From: Limnephilus marmoratus
Lineage: Eukaryota; Arthropoda; Insecta; Trichoptera; Limnephilidae
DNA: 64,000 nt
Reading direction: 5' to 3'
Assembly: GCA_917880885.1 (NCBI GenBank)
Contig: OU862913.1
Location: forward strand, 25,801,286 to 25,865,285
Numbering within the stretch: the stretch's first letter is position 1; the number at the start of each line of letters is the position of its first letter. Both the position numbers and the translations under genes were made by a program. This document shows, in pieces, positions 32,896 through 44,180 of this stretch. The notes under the pieces were generated by a model. That model saw nothing but the letters and a program-made list of their open reading frames with translations, had not been told where the DNA came from and did not search any database.

Positions 32896-33844
32896 TTTCG
32901 TAAAGGCCTGTAAAAACATTAACTCATTTTTTTCGCATTTTTTAATTGTATTAAAACAGAATTTTAAAATTGATTTCACGGAACAAAGCGACGCGGAGCC
33001 TAACGTTTAGGGCGAACAGATAAAAAAAAAACGGGCGTGACTAGTTATGTAGCCCTTCGGTGGACGGCATAGAGTTCACTTTGAAAATCCAAATTCGTCT
33101 ACTGCCGGCCGTATTGTAAAATAACAACGCAAAAATGCATATTTTATTTTATTTTGTGAACTTCGGGCGTAAATATCAACTTTTTTAGCGATTATTATAA
33201 AAGAAACTGAATTTGCTACATTAAACAATAAAACCATATTCGAAAAGGGGTTTATAAATAGGAGAATTTGGACTTTTTACCGACTTTAAATTTTATTTTT
33301 TTATAGGGTTATTAAAAGACTTTAAAAAAACTGACCAATATTTTTTAGGGCCACGATATGTTCTACACGCAGTATTTAATAGAAGCTTCTATAATACTTT
33401 TAAGCGATCCAATTTTCAAAACAAAAACATACAATTTTGTATGATTTTGCATTATTTACAATAGCTTCATCTTAAGCCAAATGTTATGGCCGATGCAACA
33501 ACCTCGACGTCCGTCATGCTTGCCTCTTCAGAACAAACTAATGCACTCGCAAGCGTGTGGATGGCCACGTTTGAATTCCGAAATCAAGCCAAACGTTTGT
33601 AGAGATTTGGAGTTTGCGGCAAGTGGCAAACGTGCGGATGAGGCATCAAATCGACCTACAGTCGGATCCAAAGCTCGTCATTTGTCTAGGGATGAAACGA
33701 TACCATTGAGGTATCGATACTTTTACTCGATACTGTATCGGTCGTCGAGAATCGATACTTACTCGGTATCAGTTGAAAAGTATCGATACTTACTCGTATC
33801 GAATCTTTTTTGGAAAATTTGGAGTAAAAACCATAACTACTAAA

Positions 33845-34440
33845 TTTGGAGATCGCGCTTTCGGAGTATCTGGGCCGAAGGCTTGGAATAAACTCCCTCC
33901 GAAACTTAGATGCATAACAAGCCCAACAGAATTTAGGTCCAAATTAAAAACCTACCTTTTTGGGCTCTCATACCCTTAAATAAAAATACCTATCTGAGAG
34001 CATCATAAAATTTTACTTTTGTTTTCAAAGTGCGCTCATTACAAAACATATTATGTATTATTCTATCTTCTTACTTCTTCTGGCGCTAATCTAATCTAAT
34101 TGTATGTTATTAAGTCACTTGCTTTAGGTTAGCATTTAAATGTCTTAGTCTTAAGTCACTAGCTATAAGTCTTAGATGTAAGTCAGTAGTTATAATTGTA
34201 AATCTTTATTTTAAGCCAGTAAAATAAGTCTCTAGCTATAAGTCTTAAATCTTAATTGTAAGCCAATAAAATAAGTCTCTAGCTATAAGTCTTAGATGTA
34301 ACTCACTAGTTATAATTGTAAATCTTAGTTGTAAGCCAGTAATATTAATTCCTTTAAATACGTATTTGTACAGCGCCCTTGAGGTGATTTTTCACAAAAA
34401 TGGCGCTATATAAATTAGCCAAATATTATTATTATTATTA
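33845..34440 (+). pseudogene. 5'-truncated LINE: C-terminal RT codons and 3' UTR
   Basis: Reads DRAFGVSGPKAWNKLPPKLR, CITSPTEFRSKLKTYLF, the usual end of a CR1-like RT, with a stop near 33979. The 3' UTR contains variants of CTAGCTATAAGTCTTA repeated about five times (34150-34310) and ends GCGCTATATAAATTAGCC plus (ATT)n. Inserted within the hAT. Confidence 0.85.
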
Positions 34441-34609
34441 AGTATTTTAAGTAATTTAGTGATAAGAAAAACATAGAAAATTGTAAGGTAAAAATGGCAT
34501 AATAAATTGAAAAATCACTACAAAACAGACTTATTAAAAAAAATAATTAAAAATTAAATGTAATAAAAATAATGGCATAATAAATTGAAAAAGCACTACA
34601 AAAACAGAC

Positions 34610-34828
34610 TTACGAAAAAAAGTCTGTTTTTGTAGTGCTTCCCAAAAATATTAATTTTTCCCAATGTTTGCCAGTTAGGCGATTTCTGGAAGCAGTGACA
34701 GTTGCGCCAGCTTTGGAAAACAGTCTTTCGCAAGGTACAGAGGTACCTACTACATTCAAATATATGCGTGCTTGTTTATATAATAACGCTGGAAATACGG
34801 GCTTTAAGTCCTCCCAAAGGGGTGTCAT
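34610..34828 (-). pseudogene. hAT transposase C-terminal dimerisation domain
   Basis: 72 codons on the minus strand: FPALLYKQARIYLNV, TSVPCERLFSKAG, NRLTGKHWEKLIFL. This is the hAT-family C-terminal dimerisation motif. The catalytic part is absent; a LINE tail sits where it might have been. Non-functional. Confidence 0.9.
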
Positions 34829-36045
34829 TCCGTTAGGGTGCGTTCAAAAACTTCAATTTGATGTGCAATTTTTTTGTGAATGTTAAATAAAATAGTGACA
34901 TTGGCATACTGATATGAGTACTTCTGACCGATACCTACTCAATACTCAATTTCAAAGTATCGATACTAAAAGTACTTGGTATCGGTGAAAAATATCGAGT
35001 ATGTACTTGTATTTACTCGTATCGTTTCATCCCTACATTTGTCTCAATTTGTCTTGATAAAATCATTGACAGTCCCACAACAAGTCAATGATTTTATCAA
35101 GTTTGTCAATGTTTCGAGTTTAGTTGTGCTTCCCGTGTTCGACGGAAAACATTCCCAAAACACTTCATCCCGGGTGAAGCGGGAAGGCAGGCGGGGGGGT
35201 ATAATTCATTGAATTGAATTGACAGGAGTCGCGCGGTGTGGTCGTATTTATGGAAGAACAAACCGAACGACCTTTTGAGGTTATGTGTAATGTATAATGA
35301 GCGAGCTTAAATATTCATGAGTTTAAAATATTATTATACTTACGTATAATATTATAATAAATATATTTGATAATATAATTATAATATAGTAACAAATATT
35401 AACATACTTATTCGGTATCGAGAAACGCCTGAAATATTCTCCGCGCCGCGCGGGAACGTCATGTCTTTGTACAGTAATATACAGTGCCCTTGAAATGATT
35501 TTACACAAAAACGTAAATTTCATAAACAGCCATACATTGTTATTATGTACTTTATTATTATGTTATGTAGGTACTACTTGTCAAATTGTGTTCACCATGC
35601 CAACTTGAATAATCAGGAAAGATTTCTAACTAATATCGATTATGGCACGACCTAAAGTTACGAATTTAGAGTGCGTAAATATTTACGTCAAAAACAGAAT
35701 AATTATAAATATTTAATTTTATTATCAAATATATTTATTATAATATTATACGTAGTATAATAATATTTTAAACTCGTGAATATGCCCGTTCATTGCACAT
35801 AACCACAAAAGGCGGCCGTTCCGTTAATTCTCCCCACACGACCGCATTGCGCGGCATCTGTCAAAAAATGAATCCCCCCCCCCGCCTGCCTTCCCGCTTC
35901 ACCCGGGATGGAGTGTTTGGGAAATGTTTTCCGTCGAACATGGAAAGCACAACTAAACTCGAAACAACAAAAGTTGAGAATATTTATTGACAAACTTGAT
36001 AAATTCATTGACTTGTTGTGACAAATGACGAGCTCTGGACCCCGC

Positions 36046-36544
36046 TCACAAGACGGGTCCATTGGGCGGGCAAACGCCAGACTTTTGCTTTGACAGTCCC
36101 ATAACACAACATTCAAGGTCATAAATGTTTGAAAATTTTTGTAGTGTTTGAGCTTCCTGTGTTCGGCGTTTGAAAGTCATTGAAGGGCTTTAAAACAATT
36201 ACATTTATAAGATTAGGGTGAAGTTCGCGCGGTTCACACAATTTGACAACTGGTATGGAATACGGACGTCCAAGCGTACGCAATACTTGACGTTTGGCGT
36301 TTATTGCATGTCCTAAGTTACTATTGAATTTGAGATGCACAGATATTTTAATAGATATTTATTTATCAGGAAAGATTTCCAACTAATATCAATTACTGTT
36401 GAATTTAGAGTGCGTGAATAACTACGTAGCATCAAAAATAAAATAAATTTAAATTGGTCAATTTCTCCCGTGTCTCTGAAACAGATTTATAAATTAATAG
36501 ACTTTATTTACAAGTGAATTAACGAAAGAAATAATTATCTATTT
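36046..36544. other. Spacer with old repeat pieces
   Basis: Contains TCAGGAAAGATTTCCAAC and GAATTTAGAGTGCGTGAAT, which recur near 35615-35680. No gene seen. Confidence 0.4.
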
Positions 36545-37165
36545 CAACAGTGTGTTTATTAAAAATCCTGGGTGAAATGCAGATCCGGGCACAGTTTGGA
36601 AATTTAATAAAAAGGCACTTTCTAGATGAGAAAAGTGTGGAGAAGATGAATAAAAAATAAATTAAGGCGCGCTCGGCAAAATTGAGGGAGATACAACCGT
36701 TCAAAGTATTTAAAAATTCACTTCGCGAACTGATATTGACAGTTCGTTCGCCATGTTTTCATTGCTTATGTTGGATCCCAGACCTAATACAGAATTAATA
36801 GTACGCCAAAATCACAAACCATATTACACAAACCTAGCGTAGCCGCTAAACCACTTGAAAACTGGGATGTTTTTTTGCCGTGACGCGAGCAGGCGCTACG
36901 AAGGGGGCACTTTCTTTTCTATCACAAACCATGTTTAGCGTATTAGGTTATAAAAAAATGGCGGGCGGACGCGGGCGAACTGTCAATATCAGTTTGTAAA
37001 GTGAAATTTTAAATACTTTGAACGGTTGTATCTCCCTCAATTTTGCCGAGCGCGCCTTAATTTTTGTTTTATTCTGCTTTTCCACACTTTTCTCATCTAG
37101 AAAGTGCCTTTTTATTAAATTTCCAAACTGTGCCCGGATCTGCATTCCTCCCAAAATCCTTAATA
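36545..37165. mobile_element. Foldback element 3 with about 200-bp arms
   Basis: 36555-36755 is the reverse complement of 36950-37160 along ATGCAGATCCGGGCACAG, AAAAAGGCACTTTCTAGATG, GGCGCGCTCGGCAAAATTG and TGATATTGACAGTTCG. The loop of about 195 bp is noncoding. Flanks carry copies of TTATCAGGAAAGATTTCC (near 36365 and 37280), suggesting insertion into an older repeat. Confidence 0.72.
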
Positions 37166-37309
37166 ATTATTAGATCCGCGCAGTTGATAACCAAAAAACT
37201 TGACATTTGACGTTTATCGTTTACGTAAATGTTAAAATGCGTTCGATGTGGAAAAGATGGAAGAAAACACAGATATTTATTTATCAGGAAAGATTTCCGA
37301 CAAATTGAC

Positions 37310-37965
37310 AGACTCATTGTTGGATTTGTTTTGGTTGACTTGATTCATTTTGAATCCTGACTAACTGTGACCTTTCTGACATGAAACTTTTGATGAGGTT
37401 CAGTTCACGACCTGAGATTCCAATCTTTTTGAGTTTTTCTAGAAGATATGTGTGATCAATTGTATCGATGGCTTTACTTAATTGAAAAATATTCCGATAC
37501 AATTATTAAAGTTATCGAGACTATATTTTATACTTATAATAGCGGCGATGGCATCGGAGGTTCCTATATTTTTTTCTAAATCCGTATTGATTTTCGTGTG
37601 AGGTTTGTTTCAAGATATTGAGTGAGCTGCTTCTTTTTAACTTTCTCTACTATTTTTGAAAGATTATTATTCAATATTGTTATTTATATCCGCTTTATTG
37701 CCGGTTTTAAAGATTGGTATTACAGAACCCATTTTAAGCGTTGCGGGAAAGATTCCATCCATGATACATCTGTTCACAAGGTGGAGGAGTGGTTGAATTA
37801 GTTCATCTCTAGTTGATTTAATTGTTTTCATAGAAATGCCATCTGATCCTGAAGTCAGTGTTGGTTTCATTGAATCTATGATGTTTACAATGGCATCTGC
37901 CATAACTGTATTTAATTTAAAGGTGACATTATATGTAAGTAAGTGCGTTGTTAATCTCATTATCA
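37310..37965 (-). pseudogene. LINE RT remnant (fingers and palm), minus strand
   Basis: Reads SGSDGISMKTIKSTRDEL, MGSVIPIFKTGNKADIN (37960-37667), then frame-shifted KKNIGTSDAIAAII (near 37540) and LSKAIDTIDHTYLLEK with GISGRELNLIKSFM (37502-37320). Standard RT domain order. In the DLSKAFD motif the Phe is Ile, and at least two frame breaks exist. Ends before the catalytic YADD box. Confidence 0.82.
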
Positions 37966-38037
37966 GTACAAGAAGTTTTAATGATTTTTTTAGCTAAATT
38001 AGAATCTATGTTGGAAAAATATTCTTTCCCAAATCAA

Positions 38038-38118
38038 ACAATCCCCATCCCCATCCCCATCCTCACCCCCACCCCCACCCCCATCCCCATCCCCATTCCC
38101 ATCCCCATCCCCATCCCC
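38038..38118. repeat. CCCCAT hexamer microsatellite
   Basis: About 13 CCCCAT-like units with CCCCAC variants in the middle; directly abuts repeat B copy 3. Confidence 0.92.
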
Positions 38119-38267
38119 AAAGCGTGCGAAAGGCCCGACTGTTCGCCTCACCCGATCACCGTTCGCATCGATTACCGTTCGCATAAAATATATATAATAT
38201 CCTTTTTTGTAACGCATTCACCAGTTTACCCCCATGTCGAGCGTGCGTAAAGAAGTTTTACTTCAAA
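38118..38267 (-). repeat. Dispersed repeat B, copy 3
   Basis: Reverse complement of the 8905-9080 type: GTTCGCCTCACCCGATCACC, GTAACGCATTCACCAG, CGTGCGTAAAGAAG and GAAGTTTTACTTC. Immediately joined to a solo end of the foldback element. Confidence 0.65.
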
Positions 38268-38430
38268 AATCGCTCACTATTTCCATGAGTGCATGGAACC
38301 TGCCAAGAGGTGCACAGGCAGAATCGCTTGTTTAAAGCTTACTAAATGTCCATTATCACTACAAAGTAGTTTCATCTGTGTACTCGACGACGTCAGGTTT
38401 GTATAGCCAGGCTCCCAGTCTATAATACCT
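38268..38430. repeat. Solo terminal piece of the 3078-8732 foldback element
   Basis: Matches 8567-8732 along CACTATTTCCATGA, CATTATCACTACAAAGTAG, GTGTACTCGA and CCCAGTCTATAAT with about 10-15% differences by eye. No second arm nearby. Confidence 0.75.
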
Positions 38431-39765
38431 GTCAAAAATATCGTAATCCATTAATGTAATAATATGACAACTAACTAATAATCTTCTCTTTGGAACATTT
38501 AAAGATCGATTTACATCGAGATTTTTGCTGAGATATCATAATAATATTAAATACACACACTTTAATATACGTTGGAAGTCCGCATGTATTTTTTGACAAT
38601 AAAAAAGGAGTCAATTGGACAATGAGATCATTTGTCATAATACGAGATATATTCGTAAGTACGAAACTGTCAAACGAAAACGTCTGAATTCCGATTTAAT
38701 TCAATCCTGCAAACTTCGATAATCTGCCTCCGTTCATTAATAAACCAGTAATTATGCTGAAAGAATGTCATTATTAATAAAGTTGTGTAGATATATCGCC
38801 AGTTGAACAAAGGATAGGGTGATTTACAATCTCGTATCGATAACGAACCGATTGCCCTAGCACGCTTGCACCATCGATAGGCAGACCGACGTCGAAGGGA
38901 AATAAATAAGGAATCGACATACGATGGCAACACTGGGGATCTTTTGAATGAATTTTCGTTCCTTAATTTGAAATGTGCTCCTACGTACAAATGAAAAATC
39001 CAATAAATTGACAATTTCGAATTGAAATACGAACTCAAATAAATTTTGGCGTTTCGCATGTAGATACTGTTTGAGACTAAACGACATTTTAACAAATTTC
39101 GTTTCTCAAATTTGAAAGCAATTAATTGATCGCCTTTTAAATTAATTAACTGAGTCTATGGGTCTCGTATACGATTTCTTTAAATTCTAAGAGTTTTTTT
39201 AGTTCACCTCTACTCATTAATTAGCCAGTTATTTTGCGTAACAAACGACATTATTTAAAAAAATATGTACATTGACAGCTTATCTGTCACTCCGGAAGCC
39301 ACCGACACACTTTTGTCAACCGACTGTCGGAATCGTATGTTCACTGTGCTCGCAAATATCGCTAACTGACCATAGACAATGGATTTATTACATTTCGTAT
39401 TAATATTGGGGTTTTATCAATCAACCGTGCTACGGTCGCAGCCAAGAATGCATACGATTTGGTGGGATTTTGTCAATCGTCAGTCGGAATATCCCTTATC
39501 AATTGTTGAGCGTGCTAGCACATATTGATAACTGACCATAAATGACGGATTACACCGATATCGTATTGATATAGGATTATATCGATCGACCATGCTAGGA
39601 CCCCAGGGCGATACTGATAGTATCTTCCACTCTGGAACATGCCGCAAATATACTATATATTATTTTAAATGAATTAATTGTGAAATAACACAAATTAATC
39701 AAATAAAATTTATTTGCGCATGATTGTGAGTCAAGAGTCTCCCCAATCATCCAATTTTAGTAAAT
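38431..39765. other. Gene-free region with a weak direct repeat
   Basis: Around 38715-38780 and 39205-39265, CATTAATAAACCAGTAATTA and CATTAATTAGCCAGTTATTT with downstream similarity suggest an old duplication. Overlapping minus ORFs (141 and 76 aa) are not recognised as protein families. Confidence 0.35.
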
Positions 39766-39769
39766 TCTT

Positions 39770-40090
39770 TAACCTGTTAATGAATGTGTTGAGTCGTTGA
39801 ACAACGAGCATCTGGGGATAACCTGATGATATTTAGAATTTAAACATTTAAGGACAAGTTTGTCAGCAAACAGTTGACGCCTTAAATAAAGAGAGGTAAC
39901 ATTCTACTTGAAGGGAATTGATGGGCGACGATTGCATCGCTCCAGTTATTATTTGCAATGACTTAGATTGAATTTTGTCTAATTTACTGAGTGCATTTTT
40001 GGATGCAGTACTAAAAAGTGGGCAGGCATTGTCGAGTGGCTTCGAATAAGTGCATTATAAAACATCTTAATGCAAGTAGGGTGTGCACAC
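39770..40090 (-). pseudogene. Jockey-like LINE fragment after the RT palm
   Basis: Minus frames show ASKNALSKLDKIQSKSLQ, IITGAM, SSPINSLQVE and LFKASTVCLQ, the region following the palm in Jockey/I-type LINEs. Several frame breaks. No termini seen. Confidence 0.65.
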
Positions 40091-40499
40091 CACCAAACGT
40101 CAGTTAATGATGTGTGATGATATTTAAATTTGTTTCATATTTAGTACCTTACTACATTATGAATATATTTTGGTGGTTTTCTGGGAGCTTTCTTTACACA
40201 ACATGCCTAAAGATGTAAACTGTAGAAAAAGATAAAATTTTTGAAGGTAAACATAGGTAATAAAAAATATTACAATATTTTCCCAGCAAACTGTTACAAC
40301 TTTTCGTCCATTACAGGGTGGTTATAATAACGTTGTAAATTTTAATTAAATGTTTAAATAATATATTTTAATGAATGCCAAATTCTATATTGTGGTACAT
40401 AGTAAAAATTTAAATAACTTTCGCTGCTATTGTAATTTAATTGAATTGAATTGAGAGAAATCAAATTAATAAGGCAAAATAATACTGAACATACTCAAA

Positions 40500-40825
40500 A
40501 TGTGATCCCTAAGGCATATGTGTGTAAAAAGGAATGCATTGCTGGAATTAGTATCATCAAAAAGATAAAAAAGGGGTTGCTCGAATATATTGGGCAAACG
40601 GAGTATCAGGAGATTGTATGACGTGCAAGTGAATGGAAGGAGAAGTCGTGGATGTCCCAGAAAGACAAAGTGAATACTTTTTAAGAGTTGTGGCAATGAA
40701 AGAATATATGAGACGATGAACGAATGTGGAAAAAACAAGGACTGGGTATCAAGACGCAGTTGCGTAGCGATCCACCATCTCTGCCCACCCCTGAGGAGAA
40801 GGCGGGGGTGGATAATTAGTTCATG
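40500..40825 (+). pseudogene. Decayed RTE-like C-terminal fragment
   Basis: Plus strand keeps pieces such as KKIKKGLLEYIGQ, GRRSRGCPRK and the noncoding tail CTCTGCCCACCCCTG found also at 13155. Many stops. Same family as 12717-13190. Confidence 0.65.
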
Positions 40826-40857
40826 TTGTAGATATTATTCTTTAGTCTTATTATAAG

Positions 40858-41826
40858 CATTGGCGGCCAGCTCTAAGGTGCGAAGGAGCGCCGCACTCCC
40901 AAAATTTCTAGTAATCTAAAAATTCCCGAGCGCCAAAAAAAACATACTTATTTCCGACACGCCTCATCACAGTTCACAATATACACTCGGTTATAATGCA
41001 TACATCATAGTACCTATAGGTGCCTGCTGGACTGCGCGCGTAACAAAGCAGATCGTTGTATGCCTATCTTCAGTTTGGTGGTTCATTTTGCAAATCGATC
41101 ACAGGAGTTCTTCCATAATTCTTTACTGAGGCAAAATCGTAGGTAGGTTGAATGCTTTGCAAATTTTACGATGCTCTGGACGGCGCTCGAAAAATTTCCA
41201 CCATATCAAAAGGAACGGTTCGTTCTGTAGCATGTTAAACGGGGACACGTTTGTGTCATATTATTATCCATATCGTGTCTTTATTTTAATGTCTACTCTT
41301 TTTCATTCAATGTTTTACTCAGCATCGACCAACGACAGCGTAACAACATAACAATGCCGACATTTGTTATGACAGTATATATTCATTTGAGTTTCGGAGC
41401 GTTAGGAAGACTTTCGGATGTGTGATAAACTGATAATTTTTTTTTTCTATTTTCTGAACTCTATTTTCGTCCCAGAGTATCTCCATACAATTTTCTAGAT
41501 AAGTTTAAATTAAGGAATGAACTGTTATTGAATTTGAATTTACGATAGCAGCGACTTTACAAATACTGATTGATTCTTTTTCTCTTCTTTAACAATGTAT
41601 TGCATGCACTCAGAGACAATGGAGGATCGACCTAATTTACAAATAGGTATGATTTTTTCATAATTGAATTTATTTTAATTAGAGTAGGTAGGTCCAAGTT
41701 TTATGGGATATCTCTATGGGATGTGTGGGATTGCACTCACCTTCCCACATCCTGAAATAAAGACTATTATTATTATTATTTTTATTTTAGCGCACCACCC
41801 ATCTTTATGAGCACCAGCCGCCACTG
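40858..41826. mobile_element. hAT-type element with CATTGGCGGC/GCCGCCACTG ends
   Basis: 969 bp. Left CATTGGCGGCCAGCTC, right GAGCACCAGCCGCCACTG, inverted with few mismatches. A perfect 8-bp duplication ATTATAAG flanks it (40850-40857, 41827-41834). The internal 67-aa ORF at 41148 has no hAT similarity, so it is non-autonomous. Confidence 0.9.
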
Positions 41827-41834
41827 ATTATAAG

Positions 41835-42740
41835 TTATATAATTGTTCATACATAAAAGAACGACAAAGGTAAATTCTAATGTATGTTGTATTATTTTAT
41901 TTGTTACAGAGTTGACAAAGTTGTCAGGATTTGGAACTTTATATTGCGGCAGCCGATATTGACAAATTTGTTGTTTGTTTAAACGATATTGGTTTTGGTA
42001 AGTTTATTGCTTTATCTATATGTTTATCACGGGTGAAAACGAGTTATATATGGAGTTCAACTTAGTTTTTTTTTCTAGGTCGATTGGTCTTAGTTTCATT
42101 GCGATCCGAGCACTTTTATGGCGTTTTAGTCACCACAAATTAGGTACTTTTTTGAAATTGTATCGACTAAACAACAGCAAATATTGTCTTTTTATATGAG
42201 TATGACTTAAGTCATCTTAGATTATGTGTTTCCAGTATTTTGTCCAAATTGTTTGTAAGCTTTTATTACCTTCCGAGTTTTAGGACAACATGAAGAATTA
42301 GCTTTTTTTCCTTACCATGAAATGGCTATGGAAGTTACTTAAGCACATTGTCATGTTCCCTACCGTAATAAAGTTTATAATTAATAATTACATTAGTATT
42401 TCTTCCCTACCTGTTTTAATAATGTGTCGGTTGTTAAGTCAAAAAGGTCATATTAAAAATCACTAACAATGTTGCTTTAGCTGTTTTTCCTTTCCAAAAA
42501 AATTAAGATTTGTCGCTTTAGTTAATTATGGTTGCCACGTTTTACAGTTGATTTGGAAAATAGATCATTTTAAATATTTTGAATATCATTTTGCTAATGT
42601 CGCTTAGATCTACCGTTTTACAATAGATTTAATCGGAAGCACCCATCTATAAATTAGTTCCGGATTCCACGGTGAACGCACGTCCTAATATACAGATTTA
42701 ATTAACTTAACGCAATCCTGCCACTGCCCCACCGTAACAC
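41835..42740. other. Gene-free AT-rich region
   Basis: No ORF above 60 codons and no terminal repeats. TTGTTACAG|AG and GGTTTTG|GTAAG (41910-42000) could mimic an exon, but the enclosed codons match nothing I know. Confidence 0.35.
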
Positions 42741-43003
42741 ATTCTAGAAACATAAAATATCTTTGCATTGAAATCGATGAAAATCTTAGATGGGATTCCC
42801 ACATAAATAGCATTACAAAGAAACTTACAAAGCTCATGTACTACTTTAGAAACATATGCAATATACTTAATAAAAATGATCTATATAAAATCTACTATGC
42901 TCTCTGCCAATCAGGCATAGAATATGAGATTATAGGATGTGGATCTGCCTCAAACATCTACATGACGCAGTTCTCCATCAAAAGAAATTTTTAAAAACTT
43001 TAA

Positions 43004-43301
43004 CCCGTCTGCTTGGTTCAATATATTCGCACCTCACAATTCGGAAGTCTCAGTTTCGCGAAAAAATTCTGAAACCGTAACTTTGGATCGAGATTGTAAA
43101 ATATCTATCCAAGATAGCTTTCATATTTCAAAGACAATAAGAAGCATTATTTTGTTCTCTTTCTGGTTAAAAGAAAAATATATACTTTTGCATGAGAGGA
43201 AGAGAGATATATAGCTTTTAAAATGTCAGGTCGCTGGTCTTATGAAAGTATAACGCAATTACGTGTTTTGGGATGTATTTATTCCTAAACAAGCAGACGG
43301 G
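43004..43301 (+). mobile_element. TTAA-flanked (piggyBac-type) MITE, copy A
   Basis: 298 bp, ends CCCGTCTGCTTGG and CAAGCAGACGGG (12-bp terminal inverted repeat), TTAA at 43000-43003 and 43302-43305. TTAA targets and CCC ends are the hallmark of piggyBac. Noncoding. Confidence 0.85.
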
Positions 43302-43323
43302 TTAATGTGCTCAGCATTATTAT

Positions 43324-43639
43324 CCCGTCTGCTTGTTTAGGAATAAATACATCCCAAAACACGTAATCGTGACATACTTTCATAAGAAAGAAACAAAAAC
43401 ATCCTGAGCGACCTTACATTTTAAAAGCTATATATCTCTCTTTCTCTCATGCAAACATATGTATTTTTTCTTTTAACCAGAAAGAGAACGAAATAATGCT
43501 TCTTATTGTCTTTGAAATATGAAAGCTATCTTGCATAGATATTTTACAATCACGATCCAAAGTGACGGTTTCTGAATTTACGTGCGAAACTGAGGCTTCC
43601 GAATTGTGAGGTGCGAATATATTGAACCAAGCAGACGGG
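43324..43639 (-). mobile_element. TTAA-flanked MITE, copy B, inverted relative to A
   Basis: 316 bp, the reverse complement of copy A with modest divergence. TTAA at 43640-43643 and TTAT at 43320-43323. Separated from copy A by 22 bp. Together they make a near-perfect 300-bp-arm palindrome. Confidence 0.85.
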
Positions 43640-44180
43640 TTAAACTATGTATACAAAAAAAAAATGCACTACTCAAATTTAAAGAAAAATATGAGTACCT
43701 TGCTGATCAACACACCTTTACAACAAGGACGAAATCCTCAAAACTATTGAACATCCCAAAATTAAATACATCTTTTGGCCAAAATACCTTAATTTCCATA
43801 TTTCAAAATTATATAATGCCCTTCCAATTGAAATTAAAAACACCATGGAGATGCAAATATTTAAAAAAGACATCAAATTATGGCTAAGTAAATATGAAGA
43901 TGAGGAAATCATTAAAATTATGAAGTAACCCCAACGCAACCTACAGACAACAAACATTAATACTTTTTATTTTATTTATTGTTTATTTTGCGAAAATCAA
44001 CAAATTAGAAGATGAGGAAATAAAGATCAACAACACCCATACAATAATATACAGTCCGCCTCGGAACAGGAATACCTAGTGAGGAGGACTGTGAACTAAC
44101 CATTTTGCTTGTATTTTTACTTATTTTGTAATTTTACTTTATTTTATATTATTGTCATTAAATAAAAAATAAAAAAATTG

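Larger units (their letters stand above)
32139..33645 (+). mobile_element. PIF/Harbinger-like element with TGCCTCATCCGCACG ends
   Basis: Ends TGCCTCATCCGCACGTTTG and CAAACGTGCGGATGAGGCA are perfectly inverted over 19 bp and flanked by TCA on both sides (32136-32138, 33646-33648), a 3-bp duplication as in PIF/Harbinger. The interior has GTTTGC-rich subterminal DNA, an inverted LINE tail insertion and a MADF-domain ORF fragment. No transposase core seen. Confidence 0.78.
33687..35035 (-). mobile_element. hAT element with TAGGGATGAAACGATA ends
   Basis: 1349 bp. Ends TAGGGATGAAACGATA and TATCGTTTCATCCCTA are perfectly inverted; subterminal GTATCGATACT repeats occur at both sides. A perfect 8-bp duplication CATTTGTC flanks it (33679-33686, 35036-35043). 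It contains the transposase C-terminus on the minus strand and a 5'-truncated LINE tail (33845-34440). Confidence 0.93.
33663..36045. mobile_element. Foldback element 2 with hAT insertion in its left arm
   Basis: The DNA at 33663-33686 plus 35044-35405 is the reverse complement of about 35690-36045. Shared landmarks: AGCTCGTCATTTGTC, GTTTCGAGTTTAGTTGTGCT, GAAGCGGGAAGGCAGGCGGG and TATAATAAATATATTTGATAAT. The left arm is broken by the hAT at 33687-35035. The loop (35406-35690) is noncoding. Confidence 0.72.
42745..44180 (+). pseudogene. LINE 3' half split by two TTAA MITEs
   Basis: Before the insertion (42745-43000): NIKYLCIEIDENLRWDSH, KLTKLMYYFRNIC, IYYALCQSGIEYEII. After it (43644-43920): CIQKKNALLKFKEKYEY, ISKLYNALPIEIKN, FKKDIKLWLSK and stop near 43926. 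The reading frame resumes directly across one TTAA. 3' tail AAATAAAAAATAAAAAAAT near 44160. The motif YLCIEIDENLRW is the RT-C block of CR1/Daphne-like LINEs. Confidence 0.82.

Noticed and set aside
35323..36122. Small ORFs of 65-110 aa
   Set aside because: They lie in the arms or loop of a foldback repeat and have no family resemblance.
38670..39095. 141-aa minus ORF as a host gene
   Set aside because: No recognisable domain; overlaps another ORF in a second frame in a region with an old duplication.
41905..42005. Possible exon between TTGTTACAG and GGTAAG
   Set aside because: Splice-like signals only; enclosed codons match nothing and no adjacent exon is evident.
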